Positions 34,658 through 43,699 are shown, counted from the first letter of the stretch. The stretch: 64,000 bases of DNA from Azotobacter paspali (GCF_042434745.1 NZ_JBHLSS010000039.1); one strand, 5' to 3'. Numbers and translations are program-made. The notes: generated from the letters alone by a model not told the origin.

Positions 34658-35733
34658 CCCTTCAACACTCCACGGCGGATCTGGTCCTCCTCGATGGATT
34701 CGAACAGAGCGCGGAAGTTGCCTTCGCCGAAGCCCTGGTTGCCCTTGCGCTGGATGATTTCGAAGAAGATCGGGCCGATCAGGGGGCGGGTGAAGATCTG
34801 CAGCAGCAGCCCTTCGCGGCCGACACGGCCGTCGATCAGGATGTTCAGCTCGCGCAGCGACTCCAGCGGCTCGCCATGGCCGGGAATCCGGGTAGCGACC
34901 TTCTCGTAGTAGGTATCCGGGGTCTGCATGAAGGCCACGCCCCTGGCGCGCAGCGCGCGCACCGTGGCGTAAATGTCGTCGGTGGCCAGGGCGATGTGCT
35001 GGATGCCCTCGCCATGGTAATCGCGGATGAATTCGGCGATCTGCGAATGGTCGTCGGCCGACTCGTTGATCGGGATGCGGATCTTCCCGCAGGGTGCGGT
35101 CATGGCGCGGGACAGAAGGCCCGTATGCCTGCCCTCGATATCGAAGTAGCGCGTCTCGCAAAAGCCGGCGATGCGCTCGTAGAAACCGGCCCAGACATCC
35201 ATCTGCCCACGCCCGACGTTATGGGTCAGATGATCGATGACGCTCAGGCCGACCGCGTTGTCCCGCGCCGTACGCCCCGCGATGAAGTCGAAGTCGACAT
35301 CGTAGATGCTGCGTTCGCCGTAGCGATCCACCAGGTAGAGCAACGAACCGCCGATGCCTTCGATGCAGGGGATGTTCAGTTCGCCGAAATTGGCGTGGCT
35401 GCCCAGTAACCTCGCCCCCTGGCGCTGCGCGTAGTCGGCGGCCTGGACGGCGTTGCCGACTCGGAAGGCCATGGCGCAGGCGCTCGGCCCGTGCTCCTCG
35501 GCGAAAGCCCGCACCGGCCCGTCGGGACTACCGTTGAGGACGAAATTAATGTCGTTCTGCTGGAACAGGAAGACTTCCTTGGAACGGTGCCGGGCGGTCT
35601 CGGTGAAACCCATGGCGACGAACAGCCCGCGCAGCCGGGCGATGCCCCCGGCGTCCGGCACGGTGAATTCGACGAACTCGAAGCCGTCGGTGCCGATGGG
35701 GTTGCAGGTTGGGCTTTCCGGTATGGCATTCAT
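34654..35733 (-). CDS. hpd: 4-hydroxyphenylpyruvate dioxygenase
   Basis: The 359-residue enzyme has two VOC domains. Metal ligands are in VIDHLTHN (His), GIQHIALAT (His) and FFEIIQRKG (Glu), with the typical LLQIFTRPLIGPIFF and NQGFGEGNFRALF sequence at the C-terminus. It converts 4-hydroxyphenylpyruvate to homogentisate in tyrosine catabolism, downstream of the PhhA product. The ATG at 35733 (MNAIPESP) is chosen for the GAGGTAG site upstream. The genes for homogentisate breakdown are not in the window. Confidence 0.96.
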   Translation of the reverse strand: MNAIPESPTCNPIGTDGFEFVEFTVPDAGGIARLRGLFVAMGFTETARHRSKEVFLFQQNDINFVLNGSPDGPVRAFAEEHGPSACAMAFRVGNAVQAADYAQRQGARLLGSHANFGELNIPCIEGIGGSLLYLVDRYGERSIYDVDFDFIAGRTARDNAVGLSVIDHLTHNVGRGQMDVWAGFYERIAGFCETRYFDIEGRHTGLLSRAMTAPCGKIRIPINESADDHSQIAEFIRDYHGEGIQHIALATDDIYATVRALRARGVAFMQTPDTYYEKVATRIPGHGEPLESLRELNILIDGRVGREGLLLQIFTRPLIGPIFFEIIQRKGNQGFGEGNFRALFESIEEDQIRRGVLKG

Positions 35734-35949
35734 GAGGCTACCTCGCGAAGCGTGCACTGACCCTTTCAGCACAGGCGAAGAGCCGCCGCCGGGCAAGTGG
35801 CGAATACCGTCCGGAGCCGGATACGGCCACCGACGGCGGCGAAAACTATAATTTCCGCTTGTCACCGATGGTTCACCGGCTGGAGACGATCAACGCAGGC
35901 CTGCCGGGCGAACGCGCCCGCGCCGGCTCCATTCCAGAGGTTCGCCGCC

Positions 35950-36294
35950 ATGAAAACCCCATTGTCCAACCATGCTCCCCAGCGCCTCGGCGCCGCCGTT
36001 CGCGATGCCTGGCTCACCGCCGGCGTGAAATCCTCCCTCGCCCTGGCCAGGGAAACCCGTGGCCAGGACATCCACGTCAAGGCCCGCGCCGGCGAGGTGT
36101 TCCTGAGCGGCCTGGTCGACGATTACCAGCGGCGCAATCGGGCCCTCCAGTTGGCCGGCGCGGTGCACGGCGTGATCCGGGTGGACAGCCGCGACCTGGC
36201 GGTCCGGCTGATGCCCGAGCCTCCCGGCGCCGAGGAAAGCGCCGACTATCGGGCCTACGAGGCGCAGCGGCGCCGGACGGAGGATCGCCACTGA
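35950..36294 (+). CDS. BON-domain protein
   Basis: The 114-residue protein is one BON domain (about 15-90; LGAAVRDAWLTAGVKSSLALAR, IHVKARAGEVFLSGLVDDYQRR, AGAVHGVIRVDSRDL) with a short acidic/basic tail. BON domains bind phospholipid membranes or act as osmotic-shock or pore-associated modules (as in OsmY). No signal peptide is evident, so it may be cytoplasmic, although the ATG at 35950 may not be the only start. It is convergent with the SRPBCC gene 27 bp away. The exact role is unknown. Confidence 0.75.
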   Translation: MKTPLSNHAPQRLGAAVRDAWLTAGVKSSLALARETRGQDIHVKARAGEVFLSGLVDDYQRRNRALQLAGAVHGVIRVDSRDLAVRLMPEPPGAEESADYRAYEAQRRRTEDRH

Positions 36295-36321
36295 ACGACC
36301 CGCGTGCCCCGATGACGCCCC

Positions 36322-36819
36322 TCAGGACGACCAGGTCGTCTGGAAGGCCAGGCGCGTACCGAGTCGCCGGGCCAGGCCGACGCCGCCGGCATGCATCAAC
36401 AGTCGGTGGTTCCAGCGGAACAGCGGCTGCGCCAGCGGGGCCAGCAGGTTCATCCAGGCAGGGGTGGTACGTACCCGCCAGTCGAAACACACCCTGGTTT
36501 GGCCGGCATCCTCATTGAAGCGCCAGCGGCCGACGCCCTCGAGCTGGCCCTCGACCCGTCCTTCGAGCAGGTGCAGCGGCTCAAGGCGGGTCACGCGGGA
36601 AACGAAGGACAACCGGTAGGGCAAGATCCCTTTCCAGACGAATCGCTGGCGGGTCCCCAGACCGCCCTCTTCGTGCCCCCGCTCCAGGGTGACGACCTGC
36701 TCGACACCCGGCCACCAGCCAGGCCAGGTCTCGGGCTCGACGATAGCGTCCCATACCGCGGCGAGCGGCGCGTCGAACTGCCAGAGGGTGGTCAGGTGGA
36801 AGCAGTTGGCCGCAGCCAT
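36322..36819 (-). CDS. SRPBCC (START/polyketide cyclase-like) family protein
   Basis: The 165-residue protein has the helix-grip fold pattern: LWQFDAPLAAVWDAIVEPETWPGWWPGVEQV at the N-terminus, TRQRFVWKGILPYRLSF and GVGRWRFNEDAGQTRVCFDW, then the long C-terminal helix (MNLLAPLAQPLFRWNHRLLM). Such proteins bind hydrophobic ligands, but neither ligand nor reaction can be inferred. It starts at 36819, 13 bp after the LolA-like gene, so the two are probably one transcript. A family annotation of polyketide cyclase would be too specific. Confidence 0.8.
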   Translation of the reverse strand: MAAANCFHLTTLWQFDAPLAAVWDAIVEPETWPGWWPGVEQVVTLERGHEEGGLGTRQRFVWKGILPYRLSFVSRVTRLEPLHLLEGRVEGQLEGVGRWRFNEDAGQTRVCFDWRVRTTPAWMNLLAPLAQPLFRWNHRLLMHAGGVGLARRLGTRLAFQTTWSS

Positions 36820-36832
36820 GGCTCGTTTCGGC

Positions 36833-37462
36833 TCAGGGAGAAAAGAAGCGCTCGGGGAAGGGCGTGTTGATCTCCAGATCGGCCATGTCGACGCTCTCGA
36901 GCAGACGACCTCCAGTCCCGAAGCGCTCGACCCGCAACGGGAGCAGGTTGTCGCGCGCCAGCCAGATCCGGTAGTGATGCGCGCCGGACGGCTTCCCCGG
37001 CCCCCCTTCGCGAATCTCGAAGCCGGCAACCGGCCTTGCCGCGACCTCCCCGCTGCCGAGTGCGGCCAGCGTGCCACGGGCCTGCCACTCGCGAAGAGTG
37101 TCCAGCAGCACGCCAATATCCGACTGATCGACCCGGATACCGTGCGGGCCACGGATCAAGGGGTTGTCCGGCGCCAAATTGAGCCTCGGCAGATGGTTTA
37201 GGCCGAACGGCCAGATTCGCACCCGGCGGCTGGCGGGATTGTAAATCAGCACCAGTCCCGGGTGCGGCCGGATGAACTCGATACGTACCCAGCCGGGTTT
37301 GCGGTAGAAGTAGCGCAGCACATGCTGCTCGCTGCCCTCGGCGTTCAGGCGCACCGTGACCCGGTAGCTGGTCAGCGCCTGGAAGCGTTCCTGTGCCTCG
37401 GCCAGAGGATCGCTCGCGCCGGGTCCTCCGAGCAGGGCGAACAGCAGCATGAGCGCGGCCAC
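36833..37462 (-). CDS. exported LolA-like (DUF1571-type) protein
   Basis: The 209-residue product has a short signal-like start (MAALMLLFALLGGPGAS). Its beta-rich pattern resembles outer-membrane lipoprotein-sorting proteins: AQERFQALTSYRVTVRL, YFYRKPGWVRIEFI, GLVLIYNPASRRVRI, VAGFEIREGG, HYRIWLARDNLLPLRVE. It probably works in the periplasm with lipid-like ligands, but true LolA function is unlikely because lolA usually lies elsewhere. It precedes the SRPBCC gene in the same direction. Confidence in the fold is moderate. Confidence 0.6.
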   Translation of the reverse strand: MAALMLLFALLGGPGASDPLAEAQERFQALTSYRVTVRLNAEGSEQHVLRYFYRKPGWVRIEFIRPHPGLVLIYNPASRRVRIWPFGLNHLPRLNLAPDNPLIRGPHGIRVDQSDIGVLLDTLREWQARGTLAALGSGEVAARPVAGFEIREGGPGKPSGAHHYRIWLARDNLLPLRVERFGTGGRLLESVDMADLEINTPFPERFFSP

Positions 37463-37833
37463 GGGTCAGTGGCCCGTCTGGCAAGTTCGCTCGATCGCTT
37501 CCGGCCTCCGAAGCCCCGATACCACGTTGCCGCTTTTCGCCATGCCCCCGCCATGGCTCGTCGCGGCACCTCGTCTCGGAGCCCCGCTCATCCAAACGCG
37601 AATCGACCGACCGCACAGGCCACTAGCTTTCTCACCTCCGGACCGGTTCGACCATGATGCGGCTAGGCAGGGGTCGCAGGCATTCAAGGCCGTCGCCTCC
37701 ACGCGAACAATGGACGAAGTATCGACCAGGAATGGCCGCCGCCCGCCCACTGGGCGACGACCGGCCCGGCGGTGGGCGAAACGCCCCGTCCCGTATGACC
37801 ATGTACGCGGCTTTCGTTTTCCGGAGATACGCG
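37463..37833. other. intergenic region upstream of the small lipoprotein gene
   Basis: No protein-like frame or RNA structure is recognised, although open frames cross it in both directions as expected for high-GC DNA. It should contain the divergent promoters of the LolA-like gene and the small lipoprotein gene. Confidence 0.45.
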
Positions 37834-38043
37834 ATGAAACACCGCTACCCCCTGCTTGCCCTGACCACCCTGCTCGGTGGCTGCACGCACTGGTGGGACG
37901 ACGATCACGACCACCATCGCCATCGTTCCGACTCCCACCGGGACAACGGCCGGCACGAAGGCTACGAGCGTCGCGACGATGGCGATCGTGACCGCAAGGA
38001 GCGCCGTGAAGGCTACGACAGGGACGGCAGAAACGGGCGCTGA
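37834..38043 (+). CDS. His/Asp-rich small lipoprotein
   Basis: The 69-residue product starts MKHRYPLLALTTLLGGC, a lipoprotein signal with lipobox LLGGC (Cys17). The mature peptide is a low-complexity charged tail, with DDDHDHHRHRSDSH and then repeated Arg/Asp/Glu/Tyr/Gly (GYERRDDGDRDRKERREGYDRDGR). A CGGAGA site precedes the ATG. It lies just upstream of a secreted esterase. The His/Asp cluster could bind Zn, Ni or other divalent metals, which is inference only. Its short length leaves some doubt that it is expressed. Confidence 0.6.
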   Translation: MKHRYPLLALTTLLGGCTHWWDDDHDHHRHRSDSHRDNGRHEGYERRDDGDRDRKERREGYDRDGRNGR

Positions 38044-38155
38044 AGGAACCCCGAGTCGTTCCGCCGGTCTTTTCGGAGCCGACTGGCCAGCGCTGCGGGA
38101 GCGATCTACCCTGCAGCAAAGCGATGCCGTTCTGCTTCGACAAGGAAATGCCACG

Positions 38156-39661
38156 ATGCCCTGGACATGGACCTTCCGCCTGTTTGTCCTCTCCCTGCTC
38201 CTGTTGCCGGCCCCGCTCGCCTGGGGCGGCAGCCTCGAATCGTTCAGCCTGCCGGCCGCCGGCTATCCCGGCTCGCGCGAGCGCCAGTACAAGGTCTACC
38301 TGCCGGACGTGCGCCCCGAAACGCCGCCCCTGGTGATGGCGCTACACGGCTGCCTCATGGACAACGACAACGTGCTGCGCGACTGGGGACTCACCGCCGC
38401 CGCGGACCGCTACGGCTTCATCCTGGTCGCGCCCTTCGTCAGCGGCTACGACGAACTGCGCGCACCCAACTGCTGGGGCTTCTGGATCGACGGGCAGCGC
38501 CACGAAGGGCGCGGTGAAGTGGAGGATCTGCTGCGCATCGCCCAGGCGGTCGAGGCCCGCTACCGCACCGATCCGGCGCGCCGCTACATCGCCGGGCTGT
38601 CCTCGGGCGGAGCGATGAGTGTGGTGGCGGCGATCGCCCACAACGAATACTGGGCGGCGGCGGCCAGCGTAGCCGGCTTGCCCTACGGCGAGGAGTCGCG
38701 AGCGGTGTCCTCGGCCGCCTGCCCGCTGAGCAATGCCAGCCTGCACAGCGTCGAGCGGGTGGTCGCCGACATGCGCGCCGAACTCGACGATCCCTACCCC
38801 ATCCCGCTGCTGGTCATCCAAAACGACAACGACTGCACCGTGGTCGCGAGTGCCGGGCGCCGTCTGCGCGACGCGCACCTCAAGGCGTTCGGCTCGGCAC
38901 CCTTCGACACCCCGGCCACCACCCTGGCGGCGCAGAGGCCCTGCATCCCGGTGTTCGGCGACGACGACTACGGCTGCCGCCACGAGATTCACACCGCCGA
39001 CGGCAACAGCGCCAGCCGCTCGCTGGTGGAAACCCTTTACTACCAGGGGCCGCTGGAAACTCCGAACGAAAACGATACCGACCGCGGCCACTACTGGATC
39101 GGTGGCGAATATGGACGCGAAGGTCCCTACGCGCTGCGCCCAGGCCCCAGCCATCCGGACATCCTCTGGTATTTCTTCGCCCGCCATCCGCGCAACGGCA
39201 TGGAGCCGGACGACAGCCCGCGGGTGACCATCGAGGGCGCCAATCCGCTGCGCCTGCCGCTCGGCGAGTCGTTCGTCGACCCCGGCGCCCGCGCCGGCAG
39301 TGCCCAGGACGGCGAGTTGGCGGTCGGTGTCGACTGCACGGTCGACACCCACCGCGCCGGCCGCTACCGCTGCACCTACAGCACCACCAACCGTCGCGGC
39401 AAACGCAGCGAGGCGATCCGCACGGTACTGGTGGAAGACCCGGATGTACCCGCGGCGACCTGCGCGACTGCCACCGCCTCGCCCCTCGAGCACCTGTTCG
39501 GTGGACGGGCGCTGCCGGGCGGCACACTGTACGGCCGCACCCTGGCCAGTGGCGACCGCACCGACATGGGCTCCGTCTTCCAGGGGCTGACGCCGGTGAC
39601 GCTTTACGAAGGTGCACCAGGAAAATGGTTCGTCCGCCCGCCGGAAGCCTGCGGCTGGTAG
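38156..39661 (+). CDS. secreted PHB-depolymerase-family esterase with Ig-like C-terminal domain
   Basis: The 501-residue product has a signal peptide (about 1-24, ending LAWG). An esterase_PHB domain (about 30-350) has LVMALHGC, the lipase box GLSSGGAMS and LLVIQNDNDCTV as the likely acid region. Residues about 365-440 are DUF5011/Ig-like (PLRLPLGESFVDPGARA, HRAGRYRCTYSTTNRRGKRSE). The end carries several cysteines. It probably degrades PHB or feruloyl-type polysaccharide esters outside the cell; the family covers both. The ATG at 38156 begins the signal peptide. It is followed by a large inverted-repeat element. Confidence 0.78.
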   Translation: MPWTWTFRLFVLSLLLLPAPLAWGGSLESFSLPAAGYPGSRERQYKVYLPDVRPETPPLVMALHGCLMDNDNVLRDWGLTAAADRYGFILVAPFVSGYDELRAPNCWGFWIDGQRHEGRGEVEDLLRIAQAVEARYRTDPARRYIAGLSSGGAMSVVAAIAHNEYWAAAASVAGLPYGEESRAVSSAACPLSNASLHSVERVVADMRAELDDPYPIPLLVIQNDNDCTVVASAGRRLRDAHLKAFGSAPFDTPATTLAAQRPCIPVFGDDDYGCRHEIHTADGNSASRSLVETLYYQGPLETPNENDTDRGHYWIGGEYGREGPYALRPGPSHPDILWYFFARHPRNGMEPDDSPRVTIEGANPLRLPLGESFVDPGARAGSAQDGELAVGVDCTVDTHRAGRYRCTYSTTNRRGKRSEAIRTVLVEDPDVPAATCATATASPLEHLFGGRALPGGTLYGRTLASGDRTDMGSVFQGLTPVTLYEGAPGKWFVRPPEACGW

Positions 39662-39706
39662 CGATCGGGGCACGAAACTCGCCGGACTGTGCCTAGAGCC
39701 ACACCG

Positions 39707-40328
39707 CGGGGCAATCGCGTGAAATACCCGCTCGATACCGGATTGGAAAGATTGTGTGAAACCCTGGCCAGTAATGGCCGAGGGGCTGCTACTCGACCCT
39801 TGTACGACTCTCGGCTTTGGCATCCTGCGTCGCTCTACCTCCTGCATCCCTGCAGTCGTCGCCGACTCCCTGCGCTTGGCTTCTCTACGCGGCACTTGCG
39901 CTCGGCCTCCTGACGGAAATCGGGCTCCGGGTTGCCTGAAAGCGCTTTTGCGCTTGTGGCATGGCCTGTCAGGCCGCGCCGGATGCCCCCTTCAGGAGGC
40001 AGAGCGGAGTCGTCGCGCAAGGGGATGAGCCGCATGGATGCGGCGAAAGGCCCGAGGGCCATGGATGGCCCTTTGGGCCGTGCCCCTGGAGCGACGACGG
40101 AGGGAGGGAACCCAGAGCAAAGCGCAGGGCCGGATGAGGGGGTAGCCTTCTTTTTGGTTACTTTTTCTTGGCCAGACAAGAAAAAGTGACTCGGCCGGGG
40201 CGCCGAAACAGGGACTTTCCAGCTACTCGGCAAGCAGCCCATGCAGCGGAGTCGAAGGCAACACCGAAACATCCGACACACAATATTTCCAGTCCGGTAT
40301 CGAGCGGGTATTTCATGCGATTGCCCCG
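39707..40328. repeat. 622-bp element flanked by 52-bp inverted repeats
   Basis: The arms 39707-39758 and 40277-40328 are inverted copies, 49 of 52 bases identical, each containing CGGGGCAATCGC and AAATACCCGCTCGATACCGG. Inside lie several GC-rich palindromes and a TTTTTGGTTACTTTTTCTTG hairpin whose 10-bp stem (40161-40170 with 40177-40186) resembles repetitive sequence common in Pseudomonas intergenic DNA. No transposase is encoded, and frames inside look spurious. It may be a composite of REP-like repeats or a non-autonomous mobile element. No clear target duplication is seen. Confidence 0.6.
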
Positions 40329-40368
40329 AGCCACACCAGCGTCTGCGGATCGCGCCCGCTCTATCCCG

Positions 40369-40690
40369 CTACGACTTTTGCAAATCCAGCGCCAGTCGAT
40401 CGCCCAGCCACATCGCGAGTTTCGTGTGCGCTTCGTATTAGTCTTCCGGCACCGGATGTACCAGGACGGAAAATCCACCCCTGTTGGCATCCAGCCACGC
40501 CACCGCCGCATCCACCGAAGCCGGCTCGATATCGATTTCGAACATCGGCATCGTATGAGGTCCTACGCGCTCGAATATGAGCGGCGATATATCAACAATG
40601 CAATCCGGTTCCCCGATCACTCTGTCCCTGAGCGCCGCGGCCCCGAGCCTGTCTTCCTTTTCGAAATAAACATGGCATTGATACAGACCC
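40369..40690 (-). pseudogene. DOPA 4,5-dioxygenase-like gene with an in-frame stop
   Basis: On the minus strand the reading LYQCHVYFEKEDRL, GPHTMPMFEIDI and WLDANRGGFSVLVHP matches the small DOPA-dioxygenase-like family (HVYF and HP are the presumed metal-site histidines). A TAA at 40438-40440 interrupts it after HPVPED, but homologous sequence continues in frame (YEAHTKLAMWLGDRLALDL) to a TAG at 40369. No good start codon is visible before LYQCH. A shortened protein lacking about 22 residues could still be made, but the lack of a start suggests decay. Confidence 0.65.
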
Positions 40691-40788
40691 CTGGGACTTG
40701 CTCTTCCTCGTGAATGATGCTCGACCGGGCGACGAGCGTCTGGGCCAGCGGCGCGGAGCGCCTTTGCCTGCAACGACGAGCGCAACGG

Positions 40789-42576
40789 TCAGTGCTGCAA
40801 ATGCCCGTAGAGCTTGGCGTACAGGCCGCCCCCAGCGATCAGTTGGTGGTGGTCGCCCTCCTCGGCGATACGCCCGTCGTCGAATACCAGCACCCGGTCG
40901 GCCTGCTTCACCGCCGACAGACGGTGAGCGATGATCAGCGTGGTGCGGCCATTGAGGAAGCGCGCCAGCGCCTGGTGCAAAGCGTATTCGGTGGCCGCGT
41001 CGAGGGCCGAGGTGGCTTCGTCGAGGATCACCACCTGCGGGTCGGCGAGCACCATGCGGGCGATCGCCAAGCGTTGCCGCTGGCCGCCGGAGAGGCGCAC
41101 GCCGGAACGGCCGACCACGCTGTCCAGCCCCTGCGGCAGGGCACGCACGGTCGCCGCCAGTTGGGCGATCTCCAGCGCCTGCCAACAGTTTTCGTCGCTG
41201 CGCTCGCGGCCCAGGGTCAGGTTGGCGCGCACCGTGTCATTGAACAGCGCCGGCTGCTGGAGGACCACCGCGACATGCTCGCGCACCCGCTCCAGGCCGA
41301 TCTCCTCCAGGGTCGAGCCGCCGAAACGGATAGTCCCCGACTGCGGGCTGTAGAGGCCGAGCAGCAGTTGCACCAGGGTGCTCTTGCCGCCGCCAGAGGC
41401 GCCGACCACGGCGACCTTCTCGCCCGGCGCGATAGACAGGTCGAGACCATCCAGCACCGGTTCGTCGCGGTAGGCGAAATGCAGATCGCGCACCTCGATG
41501 CCGACCGTGGCGCGTCCCTTGAACGGATCAACGCTGCCGGAGTACTGCGGCTCGTCGGCGCGGGCGAGCAACTCGTTGATTCGCGCCAGGGCGCCGCTGG
41601 CGGCGTAGAAGGCGTATTGCAGGCCGAGCAGTTGCTCCACCGGGGCGATCATGAACCACAGATAACTGAACACCGCGAGCATCTGGCCGATCGACAGGTC
41701 GGAGAACAACACGGTGAGCATCGCCGCGGCGCGGAACACGTCGATACCGAACTGGAACAACAGGCCGCTGGCGCGGGTCGAGGCATCGGTCTTCCACTGC
41801 GAGGCGACGGCGCGGTCGCGCACTTCCCGGGCGCGCAGGCCGAGGCGGCCGAGGAAGAAGCCCTGGCGGTTGCCAGCGCGCACCTCCTGGATTGCCTCCA
41901 GGGTTTCGCCGAGCGCCTGGGTGAAGCGCGCGGTGCTGTCGTTTTCCAGCTTCTTCAGGTGCTTGACGCGCTTGCCGAGCAGTACGGTGGCATAGATCAC
42001 CAGGGGGTTGAACAGGAGGATCAGCAGGGCCAGTTGCCAGTGCATCCAGATCAGGATCGCCGAGGTGCCGGCCAGGGTCAGGACGGCGACCAGGAAACGG
42101 CTCAGGGTGTCGCCGACGAAGGAGTCCAGGGTGTCCAAGTCGGTGACCAGATGGGCGGTCACGGTGCCGCTGCCGAGGCTTTCGTATTCGCCCAGGGAGA
42201 TACGCTTGAGCCGCTCGATCAGACGCATGCGTAGGCGATAGACGACATCCTTCGACAACCGGGCGAACAACCGGGCCTGCAGCACGCCGAACAGCAGCGA
42301 GGCACTACGCAGCAGCAGGGTCGCCAGCAGCATCAGGCCGATGTAGCCGACCGCGCCCTGCCAGGCGGCCGGCAACACCCGATCCATCAGGCGCAACGCC
42401 GCATCCCCTTGCCGGAGCAGCACTTCGTCGACCAGAAGCGGCAACAGCAGCGGAATCGGCACGCTGGTCAGGGCCGCCAGCACAGCGACCAGGTTGGCCA
42501 GCATCAAGGCCTTGCGGTGGTGCAGGGCGAGCCGGCGGATCTCCGCCCAGCCCAGGCGATCGGTGGCTTCAGGCAT
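40789..42576 (-). CDS. ABC exporter, fused permease and ATPase (MsbA/multidrug type)
   Basis: The 595-residue half-transporter has six transmembrane helices in the first 330 residues and an ATPase domain (about 360-590) with Walker A GASGGGKST, Q-loop VVLQQP, signature LSGGQRQR, Walker B VVILDEATSALD and the H-loop IIAHRLS. It should work as a homodimer exporting a lipid or hydrophobic compound from the inner membrane; the substrate is unknown. Its start overlaps the end of the DsbA-like gene by 8 bp, so the two are coupled. Confidence 0.9.
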   Translation of the reverse strand: MPEATDRLGWAEIRRLALHHRKALMLANLVAVLAALTSVPIPLLLPLLVDEVLLRQGDAALRLMDRVLPAAWQGAVGYIGLMLLATLLLRSASLLFGVLQARLFARLSKDVVYRLRMRLIERLKRISLGEYESLGSGTVTAHLVTDLDTLDSFVGDTLSRFLVAVLTLAGTSAILIWMHWQLALLILLFNPLVIYATVLLGKRVKHLKKLENDSTARFTQALGETLEAIQEVRAGNRQGFFLGRLGLRAREVRDRAVASQWKTDASTRASGLLFQFGIDVFRAAAMLTVLFSDLSIGQMLAVFSYLWFMIAPVEQLLGLQYAFYAASGALARINELLARADEPQYSGSVDPFKGRATVGIEVRDLHFAYRDEPVLDGLDLSIAPGEKVAVVGASGGGKSTLVQLLLGLYSPQSGTIRFGGSTLEEIGLERVREHVAVVLQQPALFNDTVRANLTLGRERSDENCWQALEIAQLAATVRALPQGLDSVVGRSGVRLSGGQRQRLAIARMVLADPQVVILDEATSALDAATEYALHQALARFLNGRTTLIIAHRLSAVKQADRVLVFDDGRIAEEGDHHQLIAGGGLYAKLYGHLQH

Positions 42577-43201
42577 GGGCGGCGCGCTCCAGCCAGCGCT
42601 CCAGCAGGGGCGCCAGGCGCTCGAGCGGCTGGTGGCCGTTGGTCAGCAGCGCGAGCATGCCGTTGCGCTCGGCCAGCAGGGTCGGAAAACCGGCGATGCC
42701 GAGCCGCTCGACCCAGGCGAAATCGGCGCGGGTGGCCTCCCGCTGCTCGGCGCTGTCGAAGGCTTCGGCGAAGCAGCAGCGGGCGAAGCCGGCGGCCTCG
42801 GCCAACTCCAGCAGGACGCGGGCATGGGTCACGTCGCGGCCTTCCAGGTAGAAGGCCCGCTGGATCAGCCGCGCGAGATGCGCCACCCGCCGCGGCGCGA
42901 GATGACGCGCCACCACCAGCGCGCGGCAGGCCGGCTCGGTATCGTAAATCATGCCTTCGGGCAGCCCAGCGTCGAAATTGAAAGGTTGGCCGGTACCAGC
43001 GTGCACGGCCTGCCAGTGGGCGAGAATGCGCGTGCGGGTCGGCTCGCCGAGCGGCGAAGTTTCCCGGCGCAGGCCGCCGACCACCCAGTCCAGCCGCACG
43101 CCTGCCCGCGTCGCCCGGCTGGCCAGGTCCTTGACCACCGGGGCGAAGCCCCAGCACCAGGAGCACATGGGATCCATTACATAGAGCAGGCGCTCACTCA
43201 T
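42569..43201 (-). CDS. DsbA-family thioredoxin-fold protein (FrnE-like)
   Basis: The 210-residue protein starts MSERLLYVMDPMCSWCWGFAPV, with the redox motif CSWC at residues 13-16 and the helical insertion of DsbA/FrnE proteins (PACRALVVARHLAPRR). The cis-proline region is GIAGFPTLLAERNG. No signal peptide is seen, so it is probably cytoplasmic, like FrnE, not periplasmic DsbA. The ATG at 43201 is preceded by GGAGTT; an upstream in-frame extension is unlikely. It probably acts as a disulfide isomerase or oxidative-stress protein. Confidence 0.85.
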   Translation of the reverse strand: MSERLLYVMDPMCSWCWGFAPVVKDLASRATRAGVRLDWVVGGLRRETSPLGEPTRTRILAHWQAVHAGTGQPFNFDAGLPEGMIYDTEPACRALVVARHLAPRRVAHLARLIQRAFYLEGRDVTHARVLLELAEAAGFARCCFAEAFDSAEQREATRADFAWVERLGIAGFPTLLAERNGMLALLTNGHQPLERLAPLLERWLERAAHA

Positions 43202-43390
43202 ACGAACTCCGTAGCGCTTCGGAGGATGGGTTTGATCGTAGCCAGCCGGACCGGGGGCCATGGCCCGCAGTCGGCGAAAAAGCTGTCGATGACTCGGAAA
43301 CGGCTGCGCCGGCGGACGCCGGCGCAGGCTGGAGTGTACCGCAGCGGAGGCGGCCGGGCGGACTGCGGCAAACTGCCGCCTCTCGCTTAC

Positions 43391-43699
43391 TCAGCGGTCG
43401 TGCTTACTGCCGCCGGCGCAAAGCGGCGAGTCCGGTGCGCCGCCGCGCAGCGCCCACTCCTCGGGGGTATAGGTGTGCAGCGCCAGGGCGTGCATCTGCC
43501 CCATCAGCTCGCCGAGGACGGCGTAGACCTTCTGGTGGCGCTTCACTTCGCCCAGGCCGGCGAACTGCGCACTGACGATCACCGCCTTGTAGTGGGTCTC
43601 CAGGCCGCGACTGTGCATGTGGCTCTCGTCGAGCACCTGCAGATGGGTGGGCTCCAAGGTGGCCAGGGCGCTCTCGATGCGCTCGATCTTGGCGGTCAT
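43391..43699 (-). CDS. bolA: BolA-family protein
   Basis: The 102-residue protein has the BolA fold: MTAKIERIESALATLEPTHLQ, HKAV-type core as HYKAVIVSAQFAGLGEVKRHQKVYAVLGELM and HALALHTYTPEEW. The conserved histidines coordinate [2Fe-2S] clusters with monothiol glutaredoxins in this family. It affects iron-sulfur metabolism and stress morphology. Its ATG overlaps the TGA of the DUF2059 gene by 4 bp. The order fumC, DUF2059, bolA is also found in Pseudomonas. Confidence 0.93.
   Translation of the reverse strand: MTAKIERIESALATLEPTHLQVLDESHMHSRGLETHYKAVIVSAQFAGLGEVKRHQKVYAVLGELMGQMHALALHTYTPEEWALRGGAPDSPLCAGGSKHDR

Noticed and set aside
33464..35161. 565-codon minus-strand frame across the YdjM-like gene and the hpd end
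   Set aside because: It lies antisense to a clear membrane protein and out of frame with hpd; Gln/Ala-rich shadow.
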